Shown: positions 17,221-26,988 of the stretch, in pieces
How positions within the stretch are numbered: position 1 is the stretch's first letter
How the letters are laid out: each line of letters opens with the position of its first letter
Origin: JAVBKV01 sp031553885
GTDB lineage: Bacteria; Bacteroidota; Bacteroidia; Bacteroidales; Azobacteroidaceae
Direction: 5' to 3'
Assembly: GCA_031553885.1 (NCBI GenBank)
Contig: JAVBKV010000055.1
Span: 1 to 64,000, forward strand
DNA length: 64,000 bases
The notes under the pieces: model-generated
Database searches by the model: none
What the model saw: only the letters and a program-made list of their open reading frames with translations
What the model was told of the DNA's origin: nothing
Position numbers and translations under genes: made by a program

Positions 17221-19008
17221 TTACTCTTCATCAGAAAAATTCTCTACTAAAACATCCCGGTAAGCATTGAATATCTTGGATTTGGAAACAAATCCCAGGT
17301 ACTTTCCATCATCATCGACTACCGGCAGGTTCCAGGCCTTCGTATCATCAAAAATCTGCATGATTTTTTCCATCGGAAGATTTATATTGATCTTAGCCGG
17401 AGGAGAAACCATGAATTTCTGGACGGTAAACCGGTCGTACAGTTCAGGCCGGAACATAATATTACGAATATCATCCAACAGGACAACCCCTTTCAAAAGA
17501 CCTTTTTGATCCACTACGGGAAATACATTCCGTTTTGATTTGGCAATCACCTTGACCAGGTCACCCAGTGTCATCTGAGGAGAAACCGCTTTCAGATCGG
17601 TTTCCACAACGGTATTGACATTCAACAGCGTAAGAACCGCCTTGTCTTTATGGTGCGTCAGTAACTCTCCTTTCTGTGCCAGACGAATGGAATAAATACT
17701 ATGCCGTTCGAAACACAGAATGGTTATGTATGCACTGATTGCAACAATCATCAGGGGAAGGAACAAATCGAATCCTCCGGTCAATTCCGCAATAAGGAAG
17801 ACTGCCGTCAACGGGGAATGCATTACCCCGGCCATCATCCCGGCCATGCCCATCAGAGCAAAATTCTCTTCCGGCAGGTGTGTGGTGGAAAAAAAGTAAT
17901 TACCTGAATGCGAAAATATAAAACCGGTAATACAACCCAGGAACAAAGAAGGAGCAAAAATTCCCCCGCAACCACCTCCTCCATTGGTGGCACTCGAGGC
18001 AAAAACTTTTAACAGGACAATCAGGAGCATAAAAAAGATAAGGCCCCAATAGTTTTCCTTCAGGTTATAAAAAAGACTGCCGTCGAGTAATTGGTCGTAC
18101 TGGTTACTGATCAGGTTTCCGATCGTATCGTATCCTTCACCGTACAACGGAGGAAGTAAGAAAATCAGGATACTCAACATCGTGGCCCCCAACATGAATT
18201 TTTTCCAGAACGTTTTCAATTTCCGGAAAATTCCTTCTATCCAGATCATGGCCCGGGTAAAATAGAGGGAAACCAACCCACAGATCACACCCAACAGGAG
18301 AACATAAGGAATCCGTTCCATTTGGAAAGCTTCTACCTGGCTGAACTTAAACATGGCCTCTGATCCGGTAAAAATATAAGAAACCGTGGCTGCCGTTACG
18401 GAAGTAATCAATAAAGGAAGGACCGAAGTCATAGTCAGGTCGAGCATCAGCACTTCGATCGTAAAAAGCAATCCGGCAATAGGCGCCTTGAAAATTCCGG
18501 CAATTGCACCTGCAGCTCCGCAACCGACCAGGAGCATCAGGGTTTTCTGCTCCATTTTAAACATCCGTCCCAGGTTGGAACCGATCGCAGCCCCTGTCAG
18601 GACGATCGGAGCCTCCGCCCCCACCGATCCCCCAAAACCAATCGTTATCGAACTGGCTACCAGGGAGGACCAGGTATTATGCGCTTTAATCCGGCTTTTT
18701 CGCTGAGAAATGGCATATAATATTTTGGTTACTCCATGCCCGATGTCATCTTTCACAATATACTTTACAAATAACCCGGAAAGCAGAATCCCTATAATCG
18801 GATAAACCAGGTACAGGTAATTGGCATTCGTAACATCCATACGTTCCGTGAGAAAGTGCTGAATGAGATGGATTGTTCCTTTCAGCAGAATAGCTGCCGT
18901 TGCCGTACAAATACCGACAAGAAAACTGACTATCAAAATAAAATGCTTTTCTTTGATATACTTTTCCCTCCAGGAAAGCAGAACATCGAACCAGTCTTTT
19001 AGTATCAT
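17221..19008 (-). CDS. ClC-family chloride channel/transporter with two CBS domains
   Basis: This polytopic inner-membrane anion transporter has 595 residues. The ClC core (about 20-430) contains GSVGAEAP at 128-135, with E132 in the place of the gating glutamate, and GIFKAPIAG. The GSGIP filter motif of E. coli ClcA appears as GHGVTKI (90-96), so anion selectivity may differ from ClcA. A cytoplasmic CBS pair occupies about 465-590 (VFPVVDQKG, AWNLPVVDDDGKYLG). It lies one base after the sugar phosphotransferase gene and seven before fmt, so the genes are probably co-transcribed although not obviously linked in function. Confidence 0.93.
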   Translation of the reverse strand: MILKDWFDVLLSWREKYIKEKHFILIVSFLVGICTATAAILLKGTIHLIQHFLTERMDVTNANYLYLVYPIIGILLSGLFVKYIVKDDIGHGVTKILYAISQRKSRIKAHNTWSSLVASSITIGFGGSVGAEAPIVLTGAAIGSNLGRMFKMEQKTLMLLVGCGAAGAIAGIFKAPIAGLLFTIEVLMLDLTMTSVLPLLITSVTAATVSYIFTGSEAMFKFSQVEAFQMERIPYVLLLGVICGLVSLYFTRAMIWIEGIFRKLKTFWKKFMLGATMLSILIFLLPPLYGEGYDTIGNLISNQYDQLLDGSLFYNLKENYWGLIFFMLLIVLLKVFASSATNGGGGCGGIFAPSLFLGCITGFIFSHSGNYFFSTTHLPEENFALMGMAGMMAGVMHSPLTAVFLIAELTGGFDLFLPLMIVAISAYITILCFERHSIYSIRLAQKGELLTHHKDKAVLTLLNVNTVVETDLKAVSPQMTLGDLVKVIAKSKRNVFPVVDQKGLLKGVVLLDDIRNIMFRPELYDRFTVQKFMVSPPAKININLPMEKIMQIFDDTKAWNLPVVDDDGKYLGFVSKSKIFNAYRDVLVENFSDEE

Positions 19009-19009
19009 T

Positions 19010-20383
19010 TTATATACCTTTTCCGGTACAAATCGTTTGTACCGTGTAAATCAAAATTTTAACATCCAACGAAAGAGACATGTTCTCGTAATACAAAATA
19101 TCGTACTGCATGCGTTCAATCATCTGCTCTATCGTAGATGCATATCCATATTTAACCATTCCCCATGAAGTAATCCCCGGTCTTACATTGTGTAGCAGGT
19201 AATAATAAGGAGCCTGCTTCACAATCTGGTCAATGTAAAATTTTCGTTCGGGGCGGGGTCCAACCAACGACATCTCCCCTTTCAGCACATTCCAGAACTG
19301 AGGAAGCTCATCCAGCCGGTACTTGCGCATAACCTGCCCGTAAGAGGTAATCCGGGTATCGCTCGCAGAGGAAAGCAGGGGACCGCTTTCTTCCGCATTC
19401 TGCCTCATTGTCCGGAACTTATAAATCATAAACGGTTTCCCCAAGTACCCGATGCGTTCCTGCTTAAGAAATACGGGACCGGGAGAATCCATTCGAACCC
19501 GGATAGCCAGGTAGAGATAAACCGGGGACAAAAGTAATAAAACCAACAGAGAAACAATCCGGTCGAGCGCCTGTTTAATGTTTTTTTCTCCTTCCGGAAA
19601 ATTATTATCCGTAATATCAACCAGCGGAACACCAGTTATTGTTTTAATTTTCACCCCTCCCGTCAGCATCTTGGTATTACTGAGGGGCAGCTTAATCGGT
19701 AATTTATACTGGTAAAGGGAATACAACAAATTCAGTAATTGTTCATCGTCTTCGGTATCCAGCGCCACAATCAGAGCTTCGATTTTTTTCTCCCTGATTA
19801 CTGGTCCCAGATCATAATCAGGATCCGGAGCAATAGACCCCTGAACCGTATAACCCAGAGCCCCTGTGGTTTTCTCCAGTAACTCCCTGATGAATGCGGC
19901 TTTTTTCCCATCACCCAGAATCAGGGCGCTGATTGTCCACTCCCGTTTTTTTATTTTTTTTGAAGCCTGACGCGTAATAAAAAATCGACAGGTATACGTA
20001 AAAACAAAGGACAATAGAAATAAATACGAGAATTGTTCATAATAAATATGAAAAGAATCCGGGAGCGTATTCAGCAGAATGCCAAAGAAAATAATAACCG
20101 TTCCAACAAAAATGGTTTGAAACGTAGTAAATAATTCGGTTACACGGGACTTCTCAAGAGGCTTGTTGTAGTATCCGGAAAAGTAATGAAGAATCATCCA
20201 GAAAAAAGGGACAAACAACTGACCCAACACCACCTGCCTGTATTTCAGGAATACAGCCAGTGTTTGAAAACCTTCGTATTGGGCTACTTCATAGTAACGG
20301 ACGATATTAAACACAAACCAAGCCACTGCTGCAGCGATGAAATCTGCAACCAGGTACTTATAAAGCTGTGTTTTCTTTCTCAT
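19010..20383 (-). CDS. Polyprenyl-phosphate sugar phosphotransferase (exopolysaccharide initiating enzyme)
   Basis: This membrane enzyme loads a sugar phosphate onto undecaprenyl phosphate to start surface polysaccharide synthesis. Its 457 residues begin with four or five membrane helices (about 8-135) and a central Rossmann-like domain (about 145-235). A further helix (about 270-290) precedes the bacterial sugar transferase domain, with KQERIGYLGKPFMIYKFRTM, YRLDELPQFWNVLKGEMS and GPRPE. This is the WcaJ/CpsE architecture. Which sugar is transferred is unclear. Its start overlaps the sua5 stop by one base (TAATG), so translation is probably coupled. Confidence 0.92.
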   Translation of the reverse strand: MRKKTQLYKYLVADFIAAAVAWFVFNIVRYYEVAQYEGFQTLAVFLKYRQVVLGQLFVPFFWMILHYFSGYYNKPLEKSRVTELFTTFQTIFVGTVIIFFGILLNTLPDSFHIYYEQFSYLFLLSFVFTYTCRFFITRQASKKIKKREWTISALILGDGKKAAFIRELLEKTTGALGYTVQGSIAPDPDYDLGPVIREKKIEALIVALDTEDDEQLLNLLYSLYQYKLPIKLPLSNTKMLTGGVKIKTITGVPLVDITDNNFPEGEKNIKQALDRIVSLLVLLLLSPVYLYLAIRVRMDSPGPVFLKQERIGYLGKPFMIYKFRTMRQNAEESGPLLSSASDTRITSYGQVMRKYRLDELPQFWNVLKGEMSLVGPRPERKFYIDQIVKQAPYYYLLHNVRPGITSWGMVKYGYASTIEQMIERMQYDILYYENMSLSLDVKILIYTVQTICTGKGI

Positions 20384-20946
20384 TATTCCCTGATTATTTT
20401 AACCAGGCCTCCTGTTCCCAATTGAATAATCGACGAAGGCCGTGATTGAGCTGTTTCGTTTCTCCGGTAATCCACTACATAATCTACAGAACGGATAATT
20501 TCATCATTTATTTCGGAAAAATTAGATGGAGCCGGTTGGCCGCTGATGTTGGCCGATGTCGACACGACCGGTTTACGGAATTGCCGGCACAACTCCCGGG
20601 AGAAAGCTTCCTGAGTTACACGGATACCTACCGATCCGTCCTGAGCGACCAGGTTAGGCGCGAGGTTCCTTGCTCCGGAATAAATAATCGTCAAGGGTTT
20701 ATCAGATAATTCGATAAGATCCAATGCAATTTCAGGCAGGTCCTCCACATAAAAATCCAGTTTAGCCGTAGAATCGATCAGGACCAGCATTGATTTGGAA
20801 TCCTGCCGCTGCTTAATCGCATAGACCCGCTTAACAGCCTCTTCATTAGTGGCATCACAGCCAATTCCCCAAATCGTATCAGTAGGATACAGAATAACTC
20901 CTCCCTTTCGAAGTATCTCACTTGCTTTTTTAATTTCTTCGTTCAT
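20383..20946 (-). CDS. L-threonylcarbamoyladenylate synthase (Sua5/YrdC family)
   Basis: This 187-residue cytoplasmic enzyme makes threonylcarbamoyl-AMP from threonine, bicarbonate and ATP, the first step of t6A modification of ANN-decoding tRNAs. Family motifs are GGVILYPTDTIWGIGCD at 15-31, KQRQDSKSM near 45-53, and VVSTSANISGQPAP near 128-141. It has the short YrdC form, without the extra Sua5 domain. It heads the operon that continues through a sugar phosphotransferase, ClC and fmt; both sua5 and fmt act on tRNA. Confidence 0.94.
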   Translation of the reverse strand: MNEEIKKASEILRKGGVILYPTDTIWGIGCDATNEEAVKRVYAIKQRQDSKSMLVLIDSTAKLDFYVEDLPEIALDLIELSDKPLTIIYSGARNLAPNLVAQDGSVGIRVTQEAFSRELCRQFRKPVVSTSANISGQPAPSNFSEINDEIIRSVDYVVDYRRNETAQSRPSSIIQLGTGGLVKIIRE

Positions 20947-20950
20947 TGCT

Positions 20951-20989
20951 GATCATTTTTCAATGCAAATATAAAAGATAAAAATGATC
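20951..20989. promoter_or_regulatory. Inverted repeat around the sua5 -7 element
   Basis: GATCATTTTT at 20951-20960 and AAAAATGATC at 20980-20989 form a perfect 10-base inverted repeat. The 19 bases between them hold CAAATATA at 20966-20973, which on the minus strand reads TATATTTG, the -7 element expected for sua5. Because the repeat brackets the promoter it could be an operator; that is inference. Confidence 0.4.
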
Positions 20990-21203
20990 CGGCCTCACAA
21001 GAAGGTCTAAATCATGGCAAATAGATCCGGAGACCAGATTCTGATAAAAATATTCAATAAAAATAAAATATATTCATTATAAATACGTATTTTTACGGAT
21101 TGAATCTGCTACAACCATTGAGAAACAAGCTATCTTGCTGATACATGCCTGTTCAGAGAAGGAGATTCATTCCCGTGAGAAAAAGAAAAAATAACAATAT
21201 ATA

Positions 21204-22931
21204 ATGACAAACGAATGGAATTATCAACCCCCAACACGAGAACAGATACTTAGACGGGACGTACTTTCGGAAAAGTTCGGACTAAGTCCTGCGGTCTGCC
21301 TCCTGATGATACAAAGAGGCATTTCGAACGAAGGGGAAGTCCAACGATTTCTGAGTCCCAATCTGAAAGATTTATACGATCCTTTCCTGTACCCGGATAT
21401 GCAAAAGGCGGTTGACCGCCTGAACCGGGCCCTGGGCAACAAAGAAAGGATTATGATTTATGGGGATTATGATGTTGATGGAACGACTGCAGTGTCGTTG
21501 GTTTATAAATTTCTGGAACAAAACAGTTGGAAATCCAACCTGGATTTCTATATCCCGGACCGGTATGACGAAGGATACGGAATATCGGAAAAAGGAATTA
21601 CTTATGCAAAGGAAACCGGTGTCACCCTGATCATTGCACTGGATTGCGGAATCAAAGCCATTGAAAAAATCGCTTATGCAAAAACATTAGGCATTGATTT
21701 CATCATCTGTGATCATCACATGCCCGACGAAACACTTCCTGATGCAGTCGCTATTTTAGATGCCAAAAGAGTTGATTCGACTTATCCCTACGAACACCTT
21801 TCCGGGTGTGGTGTCGGGTTCAAATTCATGCAGGCTTTCGCTCTCAGTAACGGAATCGAGTTTTCCCGGCTGAAGAACCTGCTGGATCTTGTTGCCGTCA
21901 GTATTGCTTCCGATATCGTTCCCATTACCGGAGAAAACCGGATCATGGCGGCTTACGGACTCAAGCAACTGAACCTCAATCCCAGCAAAGGACTAAAAGG
22001 CATCATCGATATTTGCGGCCTGTCGGGAAAAGACATTACCATCAGCGATATCGTTTTTAAGATAGGCCCCCGGATCAACGCTTCCGGACGCATGATGAAC
22101 GGGAGGGAAGCCGTAGACCTGCTTTTATCTAAGGATTTTGCTTCGGCCAAAGAAAAAAGTGAAAATATCGACCAGTACAACGACGACCGCCGGGAACTGG
22201 ACAAGAAAACCACGGATGAAGCCCTGGCCCTGCTGGAAGAAATACCCAACCTTACGGAAGGAAAAATTATCGTAGTATTCCATCCCGAATGGCACAAGGG
22301 AGTCATCGGAATCGTCGCCTCCCGGTTAACGGAAAAATTCTACAAACCAGCTATCGTATTGACCCGCTCCAATGGATTTATCACCGGATCTGCCCGCTCG
22401 GTTACCGGTTTCGATATTTATAAGGCTATTGAATCCTGCAAAGACATCCTGGTGAATTTCGGCGGACATACTTTTGCTGCGGGAATGACTTTAGAAGAAG
22501 AAAAACTCAATGTTTTCAAGTCCCGGCTGGAAGCGTTTGCAGATAAACACATGATCGAGGAGCAAATGACTCAGACCCTCGATATCGATATGGCTCTGAA
22601 ATTTTCAGAAATCAACCAAAAACTGGTCAACAGTCTCAGGCTGATGAATCCCTTCGGTCCGGACAACCAAAAACCGGTATTCTGTTCGTTTGGAGTAAAA
22701 GATTCCGGCGCCAGCAAACTGGTCGGAAAAGAACTGGAACACATCAAACTGGATCTGGTTGATGATTCATCGGAAAACGTCGTACAGGCAATTGCTTTCG
22801 GCATGCACCGGTTTATCGATCATATCAAATCAGAAAAGCCTTTCGATATTTGCTATACCATTGAAGAGAATACATACAACAATGTTACCAGCATCCAATT
22901 GATGATCAAGGATATTCGTATCAGTAAATAA
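21204..22931 (+). CDS. recJ: Single-stranded-DNA exonuclease RecJ
   Basis: RecJ degrades single-stranded DNA 5' to 3' in recombination and repair. The protein has 575 residues, the usual length. The DHH phosphoesterase domain includes IYGDYDVDGTTA near residue 90, LDCGIKA near 150, and CDHHMPDE near 170, which supplies the metal ligands. The DHHA1/RNA-binding part has GGHTFAAGMTL near 420, and a C-terminal OB fold closes the protein. It is 18 bases upstream of recQ and co-directional. Upstream lies a 257-base gap shared with divergent sua5, in which I see no clear promoter for recJ. Confidence 0.96.
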   Translation: MTNEWNYQPPTREQILRRDVLSEKFGLSPAVCLLMIQRGISNEGEVQRFLSPNLKDLYDPFLYPDMQKAVDRLNRALGNKERIMIYGDYDVDGTTAVSLVYKFLEQNSWKSNLDFYIPDRYDEGYGISEKGITYAKETGVTLIIALDCGIKAIEKIAYAKTLGIDFIICDHHMPDETLPDAVAILDAKRVDSTYPYEHLSGCGVGFKFMQAFALSNGIEFSRLKNLLDLVAVSIASDIVPITGENRIMAAYGLKQLNLNPSKGLKGIIDICGLSGKDITISDIVFKIGPRINASGRMMNGREAVDLLLSKDFASAKEKSENIDQYNDDRRELDKKTTDEALALLEEIPNLTEGKIIVVFHPEWHKGVIGIVASRLTEKFYKPAIVLTRSNGFITGSARSVTGFDIYKAIESCKDILVNFGGHTFAAGMTLEEEKLNVFKSRLEAFADKHMIEEQMTQTLDIDMALKFSEINQKLVNSLRLMNPFGPDNQKPVFCSFGVKDSGASKLVGKELEHIKLDLVDDSSENVVQAIAFGMHRFIDHIKSEKPFDICYTIEENTYNNVTSIQLMIKDIRISK

Positions 22932-22949
22932 TCCAGAAACCTGACCGGC

Positions 22950-24848
22950 GTGAGCATCTTTCACAACATTCTCAAACAATACTGGGGATATGATTCATTC
23001 CGTTCTCTACAGGAAGATATTATCAACTCCGTAGCAGAAGGTAAAGATACCCTGGGCCTGATGCCTACCGGAGGTGGAAAATCGCTGACATTTCAGGTGC
23101 CAACACTCAGCATGGAGGGTATTTGTATTGTCGTGACCCCTCTCATCGCCCTTATGAAAGACCAGGTAGACAACCTGAAACAAAAAGGGATCAAGGCAAC
23201 CTCCATCCATTCGGGAATGAGCCGCCAGGAAATTATCGTCGCCCTGGAAAACTGCATTTTCGGAGATTACAAATTCCTGTACGTTTCTCCCGAACGATTA
23301 AACACCGAGTTGTTTCTGAATAAGTTACAACACATGAATGTTTGCCTGCTGGCCATTGACGAATCCCACTGTATTTCCCAATGGGGGTATGATTTTCGGC
23401 CGTCTTACCTCCGTATCGCCGAAATCAGGCAACACCTGCCCGGGGTACCTCTTTTGGCGCTTACCGCAACAGCCACCTCGGAAGTAATCGACGACATTCA
23501 GGATAAGTTGCTCTTCAGGCAGAAAAACGTATTCCGCAAAAGTTTTGAAAGAAAAAACATCGCCTATGTCGTCCGCGAAACAGAAGATAAATTATCCGAA
23601 ATCATCAATATCCTGAATAAAGTACCGGGTACAGGCCTGGTTTATGTCAGAAGCCGCAAACGGACCAGGGAAATCGCTAAAGAACTCCGGTTACAGGGAA
23701 TCAATGCGGATTTTTTTCACGCCGGATTAAACATCGATGAGAAAACAGACAGGCAAAACCGATGGAAATCCGGCGAATGCAGGATCATGGTCTGTACCAA
23801 TGCATTTGGTATGGGCATCGATAAACCGGACGTCCGGGTTGTCATCCATTTTGAAATTCCAAGCTCACTGGAAGAATATTTCCAGGAAGCTGGCCGGGCC
23901 GGAAGGGATGAAAAAAAAGCATACGCCATTGCGCTTTATTCTTCGCGGGATCAGACACAACTCAAAAAAAGGATCAAAGACGAATTTCCCGAAAGGGACT
24001 TTATCAAGGATGTGTACGAAAAGCTGGCCTATTTCTTTCAGGTAGGAATAAACTCCGGCTTTCAGACCGCACACAATTTCAGTATCGAACAATTCTGCTC
24101 CGTGTACCGGTACAACATGACCCAAACCCATAGCGCACTGAAGCTCCTGGAACTGTCCGGCTACATCGAATATATGGAAGAGCTGGACAAGCAATCGAAA
24201 GTCATTTTTACAACCAACCGCGATGACCTGTACAAGTATTCAGGATTCAATCCTCAGATAGAAAACCTGCTCCAGGTACTTCTCCGCTCCTATACCGGTT
24301 TATTTGCCGATTATGTATATATCAGCGAAAACCTGCTTGCTTCCCGAACCGGAATGACACATCACCAGGTATACGAAGGGCTCAAATTGCTTTCCTCCCA
24401 GCAAATCATCCATTACGTACCGGCACAAAAAGTACCTATGGTTATTTATTCTCAAAACAGAGAAGATATAAGGCACCTTGCCATACCCCGGCAGGTTTAC
24501 GAAGAAAGAAAAGAAAGACTTTCGTACCGTATCCAACATGTTATTCATTACGGCAACTCTAAAAGCATTTGCAGAAGCCGTTTATTGCTTGAATACTTCG
24601 GAGAGAAAGAATCAGAAGACTGCGGACAATGCGATATTTGCTTATGCAAAAAGAAGAAGTATCTGAATAAAGAAGATTTTAATACTATAAAACAAACTAT
24701 ACTGTCAGAAATTGCATACTCTACTGTTTCTTTGGAAGAACTTATAAATAAAATAAACTTTACTGAGAAACAGATCGTTGATGTTGTCAGAAATCTTTCA
24801 GATCATAAAATTATTGCCATTGAAAACAACATGCTGAAAAAAATATAA
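22950..24848 (+). CDS. recQ: ATP-dependent DNA helicase RecQ, without HRDC domain
   Basis: This is a 3' to 5' superfamily 2 helicase acting in recombination and fork repair. The start is GTG at 22950, 18 bases after the recJ stop. Its 632 residues include Walker A PTGGGKS near 40, the DEAH-type box AIDESH near 137, motif III ALTATAT, motif VI QEAGRAGRD near 315, a zinc-binding module with the cysteines of CGQCDIC near 552-558, and an RQC winged helix to the end. The HRDC domain of E. coli RecQ is absent. RecJ and RecQ act in the same pathway, and their adjacency suggests co-expression. Confidence 0.95.
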   Translation: MSIFHNILKQYWGYDSFRSLQEDIINSVAEGKDTLGLMPTGGGKSLTFQVPTLSMEGICIVVTPLIALMKDQVDNLKQKGIKATSIHSGMSRQEIIVALENCIFGDYKFLYVSPERLNTELFLNKLQHMNVCLLAIDESHCISQWGYDFRPSYLRIAEIRQHLPGVPLLALTATATSEVIDDIQDKLLFRQKNVFRKSFERKNIAYVVRETEDKLSEIINILNKVPGTGLVYVRSRKRTREIAKELRLQGINADFFHAGLNIDEKTDRQNRWKSGECRIMVCTNAFGMGIDKPDVRVVIHFEIPSSLEEYFQEAGRAGRDEKKAYAIALYSSRDQTQLKKRIKDEFPERDFIKDVYEKLAYFFQVGINSGFQTAHNFSIEQFCSVYRYNMTQTHSALKLLELSGYIEYMEELDKQSKVIFTTNRDDLYKYSGFNPQIENLLQVLLRSYTGLFADYVYISENLLASRTGMTHHQVYEGLKLLSSQQIIHYVPAQKVPMVIYSQNREDIRHLAIPRQVYEERKERLSYRIQHVIHYGNSKSICRSRLLLEYFGEKESEDCGQCDICLCKKKKYLNKEDFNTIKQTILSEIAYSTVSLEELINKINFTEKQIVDVVRNLSDHKIIAIENNMLKKI

Positions 24849-24852
24849 CGTT

Positions 24853-24879
24853 CTGTTTGCGCATACAAACAGTTTTTTA
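24853..24879 (+). terminator. Intrinsic terminator after recQ
   Basis: CTGTTTG at 24853-24859, a six-base loop CGCATA, CAAACAG, then TTTTTT. The stem is perfect, and it starts five bases after the recQ stop. Its left arm contains the TTTG of the next gene's -33 element. Confidence 0.75.
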
Positions 24880-24888
24880 TTATCTTTG
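24856..24888 (+). promoter_or_regulatory. Promoter of the GNAT acetyltransferase gene
   Basis: TTTG at 24856-24859 and TATCTTTG at 24881-24888 are 21 bases apart, a full match to the Bacteroidota -33/-7 promoter. The ATG follows 29 bases later. The -33 box lies inside the recQ terminator stem. Confidence 0.75.
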
Positions 24889-24917
24889 TCAAAATAAATA
24901 ACACAATCAGCAATAAC

Positions 24918-25445
24918 ATGGCTTTACTGGAAAATGAAATCCTTCAATTGAGAGCCCTCGAACCAGAAGATTTAGATGCTCTTTACCGTTGGGAAAATGA
25001 TTCCGAACTTTGGCAATATGGCTCCACACTGACTCCCTATTCCAAATTTGCACTCCGGGATTACCTTACCAATTCCAGGTTGGATCTCTTCCAAACACGC
25101 CAGCTACGCCTGATGGTGATATACAAAGAAACAGAAGTCGCTATCGGCACCATCGATCTGTACGATTTCGACCCGAGGAACCAGCGTGCCGGTGTGGGCA
25201 TTCTACTTGACAAAAATTACAGAAATAAAGGATTAGGCGTTCAGGTTTTAGGCCTGATCGAAGAATACGCCTTCCGTTTCCTACTGCTTAATCAGCTTTA
25301 CGCATATATTCCCGAGAGAAACCTGCCCAGCCTGAAGTTGTTCTCCCGTTGTGGTTACGAACAGACTGGACTTCTTCGCAATTGGATTAAAACCGACAAC
25401 GAATTTGAAAGCGTTTTCTTTATGCAACTGACAAATCCAGGTTAA
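24918..25445 (+). CDS. GNAT-family N-acetyltransferase (RimJ/RimL-like)
   Basis: This 175-residue cytoplasmic acetyltransferase uses acetyl-CoA. It starts LRALEPEDLDALYRWEND, typical of the RimJ/RimL-like Acetyltransf_3 group. It has the acetyl-CoA loop region LDKNYRNKGLGVQV near 103-116 and the C-terminal strand LFSRCGYEQTGLLRNW. The related SpeG group acetylates spermidine, and RimJ/RimL act on ribosomal proteins; the acceptor here cannot be told. It has its own promoter, and 91 bases separate it from the radical SAM gene. Confidence 0.88.
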   Translation: MALLENEILQLRALEPEDLDALYRWENDSELWQYGSTLTPYSKFALRDYLTNSRLDLFQTRQLRLMVIYKETEVAIGTIDLYDFDPRNQRAGVGILLDKNYRNKGLGVQVLGLIEEYAFRFLLLNQLYAYIPERNLPSLKLFSRCGYEQTGLLRNWIKTDNEFESVFFMQLTNPG

Positions 25446-25536
25446 CAAAAAAGCGTCTTCAAAGGAAAAATGATCCGGGAATATGGTTTGAGACCGAATA
25501 AAAACAATAATTGATGATCCTTTCCGTTTTTTAAGC

Positions 25537-26988
25537 ATGAAAATCACTTTCATAACCCCTCCGTCCCTTGATTACGAAAAGCCAGCGGAACGAACCGCAG
25601 GATGTACCCGTGTCGTTTATAACATGCCTAACATCTACGAGCTGACCGTAGCAGCTATCCTGGAAAAGGAAGGTCATGAAGTCCGTTACCGGAATTTCGT
25701 GTTGGAAGATCTGTCTATTGACGACAGCCTGGATGTGGTAAAAGTGGATGATAGCGATATCTACATATTCTGGACGGTAAACCTATCCCTGTTTACAGAT
25801 TATTCGACAGCAGAATATTTCAGAAGCTGGCACAGGGAATCGTCCTATTGTATATTTCTCGGTCCGGGTGCCACCTACAATTTCAAATATTTTCTGAAAA
25901 GGTATACCGACTTTATCATTGTCCGCGGAGAACCGGAAGATACATTAAAAGAACTTATGCGCCTGATTTCAGCAGGCGAAGACTGGACCGGATGCAAAGG
26001 AATTACTTACCTGGATAAAAAAACCGAGAAAATAGTTCACACTCCTACCCGTCCACTGATTACGAACCTGGACGAACTACCTTTTCCGGCTATCCATTTA
26101 ATCAAGGACTATACGTTCTATAATCCGAAGCTGAAAGTTACTCCCTACATGGCAATGGTTACTTCCAGGAACTGTCCGTTCCACTGCATCTACTGCGTTC
26201 CCAGTTCCCTGACTTTTGCCCGTGAAATCGAATATAAGAATAATAACGATGGCAAAAAACCACCGATCGGATTCCGTTCCGTAGAAAATGTAATTGCGGA
26301 AATCGACTGGCTGGCCGGTCAGGGATTCAAAGCCATCGGATTCCTGGACGATAATTTCATCGTAAATAAAAAAAGGCTGAAAGCCATTGGTGAAGCGCTC
26401 TTGAAACACCAGATCGTTTGGGGTTGCCAGGCCCGGGTAGATGCTATCGATGAAGAAGTAGCATCCATGCTCAGCCAGTATAATTGTAAGTATGTCGATC
26501 TCGGCGTGGAATCGTTTGATGCCGAAATATTGAAATACATCAAAAAAGGCGTCACTCCGGAACAAAACAGGGAAGCGATCCTATTGCTGAAAAAACATAA
26601 CGTTCCTGTCAAACTGAATATTCTGATCGGCACCAGCCCACTGGAAACAAAGAAAACAATAAAAAAGACCTACAAGGAAGCTAAAAAGCTGAAGGTAGAC
26701 CAGATTATGTTCAATATTGTCTCTCCTTTCCCCGGAACCGAATTTTACGAAATGGCCAGGGAAAACGGATGGATCAGAGGAGGAATGTACATCCCGACAG
26801 ACGTACAACGAAACTCGATACTGAATTACCCGGAACTTACTCATAAACAAATGGAAAAGTTATTATTCAGAAATAACCTGAAATTTTTCCTCTCTCCCGG
26901 GTTTATACGACGAAATCTGTTTGCTTTTTCTTCTTTCGATGAATTTAAGGCAAATCTCAAAGCATTGAAGATAAAACTTTTTGGTTAA
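25537..26988 (+). CDS. Radical SAM protein with N-terminal B12-binding-like domain
   Basis: The protein has 483 residues. The N-terminal 140 residues look like a cobalamin-binding-type Rossmann domain, and IYIFWTVNLSLFTDYS and FLGPGATYN fit that layout. No DxHxxG motif is visible, so actual B12 binding is doubtful. The radical SAM barrel has the cluster cysteines C213, C217 and C220 in NCPFHCIYC, and the SPASM-type extra cysteines are not evident. Members of this class act on lipids, tetrapyrroles or natural products. It ends directly against the glycosyltransferase at 26989 with no gap, so the two very probably work on the same surface molecule. Confidence 0.85.
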   Translation: MKITFITPPSLDYEKPAERTAGCTRVVYNMPNIYELTVAAILEKEGHEVRYRNFVLEDLSIDDSLDVVKVDDSDIYIFWTVNLSLFTDYSTAEYFRSWHRESSYCIFLGPGATYNFKYFLKRYTDFIIVRGEPEDTLKELMRLISAGEDWTGCKGITYLDKKTEKIVHTPTRPLITNLDELPFPAIHLIKDYTFYNPKLKVTPYMAMVTSRNCPFHCIYCVPSSLTFAREIEYKNNNDGKKPPIGFRSVENVIAEIDWLAGQGFKAIGFLDDNFIVNKKRLKAIGEALLKHQIVWGCQARVDAIDEEVASMLSQYNCKYVDLGVESFDAEILKYIKKGVTPEQNREAILLLKKHNVPVKLNILIGTSPLETKKTIKKTYKEAKKLKVDQIMFNIVSPFPGTEFYEMARENGWIRGGMYIPTDVQRNSILNYPELTHKQMEKLLFRNNLKFFLSPGFIRRNLFAFSSFDEFKANLKALKIKLFG

